From assembly GCA_016784085.1 (NCBI GenBank), contig JADHVH010000006.1, positions 1 through 25,601 of the forward strand: a stretch of DNA of 25,601 bases, in the 5' to 3' direction. The DNA is from Candidatus Pacearchaeota archaeon (GTDB lineage Archaea > Nanobdellota > Nanobdellia > Pacearchaeales > GW2011-AR1). How positions within the stretch are numbered: the stretch's first letter is position 1; every line of letters begins with the position of its first letter. The notes beneath the pieces were generated by a model. The model had not been told where the DNA came from. It saw only the letters and a program-made list of their open reading frames with translations, and did not search any database. Shown here piece after piece: positions 14,587 through 20,386 of the stretch. The position numbers and the translations under genes were made by a program.

Positions 14587-14658
14587 GGTGAAAGGAGGGA
14601 ATTGAACCCTCGTCTTGCGGACCACAACCACACGTTCTACCATTAAACTACATTCACC
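14587..14658 (-). tRNA. tRNA-His (anticodon GTG) with encoded G-1
   Basis: Minus-strand tRNA with anticodon stem TGTGG/CCGCA around loop TTGTGGT (anticodon GTG), D stem GTTT/GAAC, and T arm GAGGG/CCCTC around TTCAATT. The 5' end starts with an extra G that pairs with C73, the hallmark of tRNA-His recognised by HisRS. The acceptor stem has one T-T mismatch at positions 6-67. The next base after C73 is C, but CCA is not complete. A TATA-like element lies about 28 nt upstream. Confidence 0.93.
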
Positions 14659-14682
14659 ATAATTTAAATTAGTTGAAGATGG

Positions 14683-14690
14683 TATAAAAA
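14683..14690 (-). promoter_or_regulatory. TATA box of tRNA-His
   Basis: TTTTTATA on the minus strand centred about 28 nt before the G-1 position. The reverse reading (TATAAAAA) could also act rightwards towards the structured element at 14702. Confidence 0.45.
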
Positions 14691-14701
14691 AGTTATTATA
14701 A

Positions 14702-14762
14702 GACAAGCTAGAAAAATTAGTACTTAGTGCAGTGATGGGGAAACCCCCAAAGTTTACTTGTC
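14702..14762. other. Closed inverted-repeat structure between tRNA-His and pilins
   Basis: GACAAG (14702-14707) is matched by CTTGTC (14757-14762), enclosing an inner stem TGGGG/CCCCA with a 4-nt loop near 14734-14747 and a weak ACTT/AAGT pair. The whole is about 61 nt and would fold as one closed RNA in either direction. It is outside all genes. It may be a small RNA or a 3' element of the pilin transcript; strand undecided. Confidence 0.4.
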
Positions 14763-14773
14763 ATATTATTAAT

Positions 14774-14802
14774 AAAAATTATTAGTTTTTAAATCTAACT
14801 AA
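14774..14802 (-). terminator. Possible terminator after the pilin genes
   Basis: Going left from the pilin stop, TTAGTT (14802-14797) pairs with AACTAA (14787-14782) around a 9-nt loop and is followed by TAATTTTT. A stem plus T-run nine bases after the stop codon is terminator-like, though archaea mainly use the T-run. Confidence 0.4.
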
Positions 14803-14810
14803 AAGCTAAT

Positions 14811-15272
14811 TTACATAGTGTATGTTGATCTAGCATTACATAAAAGAGTATTATTAGATTCATCTTTAAAGAAAGGTGTAATTTCAACTTCAGTTATTCC
14901 TACTATTGAAGTATTAAGTTCTGGAACAGTTTTTGTTTGTAATGCAGTAAAAGTAGAAAAGTATTCATAAAGATAATTTTCAGAACCATTTGTAAAAGAT
15001 AGTAAAACTCCTGGAAGTTCTTCTCCAGATGCTGTTCTTGTTAATGTAACTGTGCAGTTCTCAGTAAGAATAACACCTGATTCAAATTCTTCACAAATAA
15101 CTGCTGTGGCTCTTACACTAATATCTAGGCATTTAGAACTAAGAGCGATTTGATCTGATCCTGCCTGTAGAAGATTTCTTGCAACTACCCAAATTATACC
15201 TACAGCCACAAGGACAAGTAGGATTACTATAAGGGTTGATACAATCATAGACATTCCTTTTTTGTTTTCCAT
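14811..15272 (-). CDS. Archaeal type IV pilin-like protein B
   Basis: A 153-residue pilin-like protein. The N-terminus MENKKGMSMIVS followed by a 20-residue hydrophobic helix (TLIVILLVLVAVGIIWVV) matches archaeal type IV pilins cut by prepilin peptidase after KKG. The extracellular part has four cysteines (in KCLDIS, VICEEF, ENCTVTL, LLCNAR) at the same places as in the neighbouring copy, so two disulfides are likely. The frame is open further upstream (to 15371) through low-complexity sequence, but the ATG at 15272 gives the correct signal peptide and is chosen. It lies 68 nt after its paralogue on the same strand. Confidence 0.85.
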   Translation of the reverse strand: MENKKGMSMIVSTLIVILLVLVAVGIIWVVARNLLQAGSDQIALSSKCLDISVRATAVICEEFESGVILTENCTVTLTRTASGEELPGVLLSFTNGSENYLYEYFSTFTALQTKTVPELNTSIVGITEVEITPFFKDESNNTLLCNARSTYTM

Positions 15273-15340
15273 TTCTGTGTGTGTTTCTTTCCTGTTCTTT
15301 CCTGAAAAATAAATAAAATTAAAAAAAATAAAAAATAAAA

Positions 15341-15805
15341 TTAAAAGTTGTACGCTGTTGATAGTGAACAAAGGTTTTCGTTCCCTGAATCATCTAAGAA
15401 GAACGGTGTTATTTCTACCTTGTTAGAATCGTTGAATCCATCTACTACAATATCAGCTTCTGTAACTTTTCCTAATGGTGTAATATCCCCTGTATATGTA
15501 GCAATAAAGTTATTTAATCCATCTGCACTTTGGAATACCATTTTAGCACCACCAATAGCTTCTCCACCTGCAGCTCTTTCTAAAGTAACTGCACATGTTT
15601 CTGCAGTTGCATTATTAATTACACAATTAACAGCTGATGCACTTAAAGAAACTTCTAAACACTTAGCACTAATATCTATTTGTTCACTTCCATCCTGGAT
15701 AAGGTTTCTAGCAACTACCCAAATTATACCTACTGCTACTAAAACTAGAAGTATAATTATTAACGTAGACACAATCATAGACAATCCTTTTTTGTTTTGT
15801 TCCAT
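15341..15805 (-). CDS. Archaeal type IV pilin-like protein A
   Basis: A 154-residue paralogue of the next gene. Signal peptide and helix are nearly identical (MEQNKKGLSMIVS then TLIIILLVLVAVGIIWVVARN); the head domain is diverged but keeps four cysteines (KCLEVS, VNCVIN, ETCAVTL, NLCSLS) and the C-terminal block VEITPFF-D-x-S. It would be exported, cut after KKG by prepilin peptidase, and assembled into a surface filament or act as a minor pilin. The gene has an unusually strong Shine-Dalgarno (AAAGGAGGT). No pilus ATPase or platform gene is in the window. Confidence 0.88.
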   Translation of the reverse strand: MEQNKKGLSMIVSTLIIILLVLVAVGIIWVVARNLIQDGSEQIDISAKCLEVSLSASAVNCVINNATAETCAVTLERAAGGEAIGGAKMVFQSADGLNNFIATYTGDITPLGKVTEADIVVDGFNDSNKVEITPFFLDDSGNENLCSLSTAYNF

Positions 15806-15808
15806 TTG

Positions 15809-15817
15809 ACCTCCTTT
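15809..15817 (-). promoter_or_regulatory. Strong Shine-Dalgarno of pilin A
   Basis: AAAGGAGGT on the minus strand ends three bases before the ATG at 15805. It is the best ribosome-binding site beside any recognised gene here and contrasts with the leaderless starts elsewhere, suggesting high translation of this pilin. Confidence 0.7.
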
Positions 15818-15867
15818 ATATTGAATTTAATATGTTTTTATTAAATAAATTTAGTATAAAAATGTTT

Positions 15868-17088
15868 TCATTCCCGAGTATATCTATTGAAGGCATTTAA
15901 AAGCTTAAAATATTCTTGTTTTTCCATAACTTTGTCAGCTTCGGACAATCCAACTTGTTCTGCAAACTTCCAAAATGCTTTTGGATTATAACCTTGTTTT
16001 TTTAATGAAGCTAGAGTTGGGAGTTTTAAATCATCCCATCCACTGTATTTACCAGCGTCGATATCTTGCCTTATTTTAGTTGTAGATAACTCCAAATCTT
16101 TAAATTTTATTCTACCTATAAATCCTACCCATGGAAATTTTTTATCTAAAACTTTATAAATCATTTCTTGACGTTTAGAATTATCCCTGTGATCTTTTCC
16201 CCTAATAATGTGAGTCATTTTTAATTCAATGTCATCAACTGTTACTGCTAAATTCATTAATGGCCAAACTTTAAATTTATTTTTTGTTCTAGGATGTTTT
16301 GTCAAATTAATTCTAGCTAAAGGAAAATCTCTCATGGCTGGATTTTTATCTTTCATTCCATTTTGTGATTTAAATCTTACAACTGCTTGACCTTCTGTAT
16401 AACCTTTTTTGTCAAGCATATTTTTCCATCTTTTTTTATTTTCAGAAATTTCTAAGTTTCTACATGGACAGTTTTCTTTTTTTTCAGAATATTTTCTAAA
16501 CTCATCTCCAGAACAAGTACAAACATAAGCATTATTTTTATTAATTAATTTTTCAATATATTTGTAATAAAGATCCATTCTATCTGATTGAATTACTATT
16601 TCTGTTTTTATTCCCTTTAATAACCAATTAGATTCTTCTTTAATCATCTTGTAGGCAGAAGGATAAATATTTTCAGGATTAGTATCTTCTATTCTAATAT
16701 ATAGTTTACCTCCATATTTTTTAACATAAAGTGCAGATAGGCAAACAGTTATTGCATGACCAATGTGCCAGGGTCCTGAAGCAGAAGGCGCAAATCTCAT
16801 TATTACTCCTGATTTTTTTACATCTGGCAATTCTTCTAAACCTTCTCTAACCTCTCTTTCACTAACAAATTTATTTAATTTTTCAAATTCTTTTTTTTGT
16901 TCTTCTAAAGAAAGAGCATTTACTTCTTTAGCAATTTCTAAAATTTGTTTAGAATATTTTTTTACATCTTCTTTTTTAAGGCCATCATGAAATAAAGAAG
17001 AAATAATTGAACCAGCTTTTGCTTGACCTTCATAAGTTATGGCATTTTTTAATGCATATGCTTTAGCTTTTTTCTCAAAATCTTTCAT
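15868..17088 (-). CDS. gltX: Glutamyl-tRNA synthetase lacking anticodon-binding domain
   Basis: Class I synthetase of the archaeal GluRS type, charging tRNA-Glu (and in GatDE organisms tRNA-Gln). The roughly 90-residue archaeal N-terminal helical region is present, then the HIGH motif exactly as HIGH at 108-111, a zinc site CTC (190-192) and CPC (207-209), and the KMSKS counterpart LSTTK (334-338). GWDDLKLPTLASL (about 350-363) is the conserved segment after KMSKS. The protein ends at residue 406, just where the two C-terminal beta-barrels of archaeal GluRS should begin; usual length is about 550. The downstream sequence does not continue the domain in this frame. It is third in an operon with a coiled-coil and a membrane protein. 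Confidence 0.92.
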   Translation of the reverse strand: MKDFEKKAKAYALKNAITYEGQAKAGSIISSLFHDGLKKEDVKKYSKQILEIAKEVNALSLEEQKKEFEKLNKFVSEREVREGLEELPDVKKSGVIMRFAPSASGPWHIGHAITVCLSALYVKKYGGKLYIRIEDTNPENIYPSAYKMIKEESNWLLKGIKTEIVIQSDRMDLYYKYIEKLINKNNAYVCTCSGDEFRKYSEKKENCPCRNLEISENKKRWKNMLDKKGYTEGQAVVRFKSQNGMKDKNPAMRDFPLARINLTKHPRTKNKFKVWPLMNLAVTVDDIELKMTHIIRGKDHRDNSKRQEMIYKVLDKKFPWVGFIGRIKFKDLELSTTKIRQDIDAGKYSGWDDLKLPTLASLKKQGYNPKAFWKFAEQVGLSEADKVMEKQEYFKLLNAFNRYTRE

Positions 17089-17118
17089 AAGTAAAATTAG
17101 AAAACTAACTTAATAAAT

Positions 17119-17802
17119 TTATTTCTTAAGTTTTTTATCAAGTTGGGCCACAACTAAAGCTGCTATACTGAATAATATTGCAAATTCACAATATATTGAA
17201 GGAAAATAAATTTCTAAAGAAGGGAGAATAACAACTAAAATTAAAGCAGGAATTAAACTAATAAAAATTGCAGATAAAATACTAATTTGAATTTTCTTTT
17301 TAGTTTTATTTCTTTCATTAAGCATTTTTTGCAAAATTAAAATAAAAGAGAGAAGTATTGCTATTGCATAATATGCACTATAAATTCCTGAAAGTAAAGG
17401 ATCTATTGCATAAAGAGCTGTTCTTCCAATTACAAAAAATTGACTGCATTCAACTTTAGTAATAAAAGTTTTAGCAGTTATTGCTACTATTGTATAAAAT
17501 ATAGGAATAATATAAATTAATTTGAAAAAGTTTTCATTTTCTTTTTTTGAACTATATCTAGCTAGATAATATAATGCTATTGCTGGAAGAAAAGTATATG
17601 CAATAAAACCTAGCTTAGACCAAAAAACAGGATTTGTTGAAACACATAGCATGAATTCTGTAAATTGATATATTCCTAATACATATACTAAAGTTACAAA
17701 AAATTTGTTAACAAGCGATTTTCTAAAGAAAATTAAAATAATTGTAGCTATTGTAAATTCAATAAGTGCAGTAAGTAGAGAGATTGTAGGTGTAAAGCAC
17801 AT
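17119..17802 (-). CDS. Seven-helix integral membrane protein
   Basis: A 227-residue protein with seven predicted membrane helices (starting about residues 3, 34, 57, 97, 136, 173 and 196) and short loops. The layout resembles the 7TM sensor region found at the N-terminus of some histidine kinases, but no kinase domain is attached and homology is uncertain. The frame is open to an ATG at 17844 inside the previous gene; 17802 begins one base after that gene's TAA and is preferred. Coupled to the coiled-coil protein upstream and 30 nt from gltX. Cysteines at the predicted outer side could pair. Function unknown. Confidence 0.7.
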   Translation of the reverse strand: MCFTPTISLLTALIEFTIATIILIFFRKSLVNKFFVTLVYVLGIYQFTEFMLCVSTNPVFWSKLGFIAYTFLPAIALYYLARYSSKKENENFFKLIYIIPIFYTIVAITAKTFITKVECSQFFVIGRTALYAIDPLLSGIYSAYYAIAILLSFILILQKMLNERNKTKKKIQISILSAIFISLIPALILVVILPSLEIYFPSIYCEFAILFSIAALVVAQLDKKLKK

Positions 17803-17803
17803 T

Positions 17804-18154
17804 TTAATTAAACATATTTGTCCCAGACTTTTTTTCAAGAACATCTATTCTTTGTTCAAGATGATAAATTGAATTTGATAATTCTTCTAGTTTACTAGAC
17901 ATGTCCATAATTCTTTTTATAAGCCTCTTTTTTTTATCTGCAGTAGATTCAGAATCATCTAAATAGTTAGAAGAAGATTCACTTGAACTAGCATTTGAAG
18001 CAATATTTCCTAAAAATCCAAACATACCTCCTGAGGATGTAGTTTGTTCTTCTTTAACTTCTTCTCTCATAGCTTCAATTTTTTCTTGTTGTTGATGATA
18101 TCTTTCTGATAAATCAAGAACTTCTCTTTTTTTTCCAAATCCAAATCTTACCAT
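17804..18154 (-). CDS. Coiled-coil protein with Ser-rich linker
   Basis: A 116-residue soluble protein. Residues 12-38 form a charged helix, 38-67 a Gly/Ser/Asn-rich flexible linker (GGMFGFLGNIASNASSSESSS), and 70-110 a second long coiled-coil helix (LIKRIMDMSSKLEELSNSIYHLEQRIDVLEKK). No named family. It is the first gene of an operon with the 7-helix membrane protein and gltX, and could be a cytoplasmic partner of the membrane protein; that is inference. A TATA-like element sits 27 nt before the ATG. Confidence 0.65.
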   Translation of the reverse strand: MVRFGFGKKREVLDLSERYHQQQEKIEAMREEVKEEQTTSSGGMFGFLGNIASNASSSESSSNYLDDSESTADKKKRLIKRIMDMSSKLEELSNSIYHLEQRIDVLEKKSGTNMFN

Positions 18155-18177
18155 GAAATATAAAAGAAATATTTGTT

Positions 18178-18186
18178 TTTAAATTT
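18178..18186 (-). promoter_or_regulatory. TATA box of the 18154-15868 operon
   Basis: AAATTTAAAAAC-type element on the minus strand, centred about 27 nt before the ATG at 18154; divergent from the gene at 18250. Confidence 0.45.
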
Positions 18187-18249
18187 AGCTGTGGTATATT
18201 AGAAACATTTTTTAAACCAATCTTCTTTAATTTTCCATATAAAGAAAAG

Positions 18250-19746
18250 ATGGCTGTAGATATTCACAAATTAATTGCAACTATAAATCCTGATTTATAC
18301 CATGGAGTTTCTATTGATAAATCTGAAGGAAAAAAAGAACTTATTACTTTTAAAAAATTAATTCAAAGTGAAGGTATTCAAAAAGCTGCTGAAAGTGCAA
18401 ATCCTAATCCTGATGCCCAATATCAGATAGGATATGATTCTGCTGGAGATACTTTAGAACCTATTTATTTTTTTATAGTTGATTTAATGGATGATTTTGG
18501 ATTAAAAACAGAAAAGATTTTTGATAGTTTTACTTCTTCTCCTGGTTCAGGGCATTTTGGTGAATTAGGTTCTAGAGCAACAGTTATGCAACAACAAGGT
18601 TCAAAAATTTTAGGAGATATTAATGTTGTTCTTAGAAGTGTTTTAAATATTGTTTATGACCTAAGGGATTTTAAAATGAGATTAGAACATTATAGTGATC
18701 TTAAAAATAATAAAACAAAAGAAGCAGCTCTATTAGCTTTAAAACAAATTTGGATGGATAAAGTAGATATTTCTAAAGGAAATTCAAGTATAAAGGCAAT
18801 GGCTCTTGGACAGGCTGGATATCAAACTTTAATTGATGCATTTTTATTTGCTAAGGATGCTCAGGATGTCAATAAATTAGATTTAAATGATAGAGTTAAA
18901 AGAATTTTAATGCCTAGAGTTCAAGAATTTTCTATTTGGGTAACTAATTCTGAAAAAGAATTACAAAAAAGATATAATATTGAAAAATCATATTTAAGAA
19001 GTCAAGTAAATAGTTTGAAGTTATATTCTCGTTGGGCTAAACCTTATTTAATTGCAGCTCATGAACTTGAAATGGGACAAAAATCTAAAGAACCTGCTCT
19101 TGTTAAGGCATTTAATACAATCATGTTAGATTTGACTTTATTGGGGAAATCACCAATAAATCCCAAAAATGCAGCTTTAGCAGGAGATCTTCCTAAAGAT
19201 TTTTCAAAACTTAAAATTAGAAGAGGATACAACAGTGTTGTTATTGTAGACTTTAAATTTAGAGGAATTCCTCAAAGAATTGGGGGTGCTCAATCTCATT
19301 ATGTTTTTGGTGGAAAAACTAATATGACTTTTTCAGCATATGCTCTTAATGATGAAGAATTAGAAAGATTGAATAAAGAATTAGATGATTCTTCATTGGG
19401 AGATGTTTTAAATTTAATAGAAGGATCTACAACAGAAAGTTTAGGTAATTTAGAAGATGAAATTAATTTATTTTTAGATGATATTGAACCAGAACCAAGT
19501 GCTCCTGAAAAAGCAGCTTCTTCAAATGATAGTTCAAATCCTTTTTTAGCTTTAATTGGATCCTATAATGGAAGTTCATCAAAACAAGCATCTAGTCCAT
19601 CTAATAATGGAGATTTAGTTATTTCCCCTGATAATTTTTTAGAAAAAGGACATCTAAGACCCTTTGCTCAAGGAAGTGCTTCTGATACAGCTTTTGCTTT
19701 ATTTGATATTTATAAAAAAGCTCATGGCATGGTTAGTTATACTTAA
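18250..19746 (+). CDS. Large conserved-looking hypothetical protein, 498 aa
   Basis: A 498-residue soluble protein with no enzyme motif. The first 330 residues look mostly helical, with notable blocks SPGSGHFGELGSRATVMQQQ (about 94-113), LRSVLNIVYDLRDFKMRLEH and a second region RIGGAQSHYVFGGKTNMTFSAYALNDEELE (about 341-370). After about 395 it becomes acidic and then Ser/Asn-rich and disordered (residues 415-460), ending in a short ordered piece. I recall similar proteins in other DPANN genomes but no function. No membrane segments. It opens a four-gene plus-strand cluster, each with a short gap. A TTTTTTAAAC element lies about 35 nt upstream. Confidence 0.75.
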   Translation: MAVDIHKLIATINPDLYHGVSIDKSEGKKELITFKKLIQSEGIQKAAESANPNPDAQYQIGYDSAGDTLEPIYFFIVDLMDDFGLKTEKIFDSFTSSPGSGHFGELGSRATVMQQQGSKILGDINVVLRSVLNIVYDLRDFKMRLEHYSDLKNNKTKEAALLALKQIWMDKVDISKGNSSIKAMALGQAGYQTLIDAFLFAKDAQDVNKLDLNDRVKRILMPRVQEFSIWVTNSEKELQKRYNIEKSYLRSQVNSLKLYSRWAKPYLIAAHELEMGQKSKEPALVKAFNTIMLDLTLLGKSPINPKNAALAGDLPKDFSKLKIRRGYNSVVIVDFKFRGIPQRIGGAQSHYVFGGKTNMTFSAYALNDEELERLNKELDDSSLGDVLNLIEGSTTESLGNLEDEINLFLDDIEPEPSAPEKAASSNDSSNPFLALIGSYNGSSSKQASSPSNNGDLVISPDNFLEKGHLRPFAQGSASDTAFALFDIYKKAHGMVSYT

Positions 19747-19760
19747 TTTTTATTCGAATA

Positions 19761-19770
19761 ATTTATATAT
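19761..19770 (+). promoter_or_regulatory. TATA box of gene at 19792
   Basis: ATTTATATAT centred 26 nt before the ATG at 19792, predicting a leaderless transcript within the cluster. Confidence 0.55.
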
Positions 19771-19791
19771 TTCTTAATTCTTAATAAATAG

Positions 19792-20292
19792 ATGTCTGAA
19801 AGAGAAATAGATCAGAAAAAATTAGAAGAACTTTTTGAAGAAAATGAAAAAAGTTTAGAAGAAATTTCTGAAGAAAATGAACTGGAAGAAATATTAGATG
19901 AAGATAATTTTCAAGGTGGTGTTGATCAGTTTTCTAGATTTTTATCAAATAATAAAATATCTGTTTTAGAGAAAGTTGAAACTTTTGAAGAGCCTGCAAA
20001 TCTTGAACAAGAAATTTTAAATATATCTTCAAATAATTTTTCTACAGAAATAAAATCCCAAGTTGAAAATAAACCTATTTATTCTGCAGAAGTTGAAGAA
20101 ATTTATCGTACTGGCCAAAATTCAATTGAACCTCCTGTTTTAAAATCTGAATTTAGGGATGAACCATCTATTCCAAGAATAGATTTATTAGATCCAATGA
20201 AAACTAGAAGTGGAATGTCAACATTTTCAGAACCAGAAACTTTACGATCCAAAGATGTTGATAATAGTAAATATACTAGCATCAAGGATTAG
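19792..20292 (+). CDS. Acidic, largely disordered protein
   Basis: A 166-residue protein dominated by Glu in its first 40 residues (LEELFEENEKSLEEISEENELEEIL), a probable charged helix, followed by a low-complexity region rich in Asn, Ser, Pro and Glu with no clear fold. No motif is recognised. It lies between the 498-residue unknown and the TIM-barrel gene and has its own TATA box. Possibly a partner of the 18250 protein, whose C-terminus is similarly acidic and disordered; this is inference from position and composition. Confidence 0.6.
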   Translation: MSEREIDQKKLEELFEENEKSLEEISEENELEEILDEDNFQGGVDQFSRFLSNNKISVLEKVETFEEPANLEQEILNISSNNFSTEIKSQVENKPIYSAEVEEIYRTGQNSIEPPVLKSEFRDEPSIPRIDLLDPMKTRSGMSTFSEPETLRSKDVDNSKYTSIKD

Positions 20293-20342
20293 TTACATTA
20301 ATAAATATAATTATCTTTTTCAAATTAATAAAAGAGGGTAAT

Positions 20343-20361
20343 AAAACTTTCAAAAAGTTTT
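20343..20361 (+). promoter_or_regulatory. Perfect hairpin in leader of TIM-barrel gene
   Basis: AAAACTTT (20343-20350) and AAAGTTTT (20354-20361) form an 8-bp perfect stem with a CAA loop, 25 nt before the ATG at 20387. AAAAGAGGG precedes it, a motif also found just before the next gene (22209). If transcribed it would lie in the 5' leader; as DNA it is an inverted repeat that a regulator could bind. Confidence 0.45.
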
Positions 20362-20386
20362 AGATCAAATTAGTTTAATCAATAAA

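Noticed and set aside
14518..14706. Minus-strand 62-codon ORF across tRNA-His
   Set aside because: It reads through the tRNA and its promoter.
15273..15371. Upstream start for pilin B
   Set aside because: The extra 33 residues would push the KKG-MS signal site inside the protein; the ATG at 15272 gives a proper class III signal peptide.
15348..15809. Plus-strand 153-codon ORF opposite pilin A
   Set aside because: Exact antisense of a clear pilin with signal peptide and strong Shine-Dalgarno; no support of its own.
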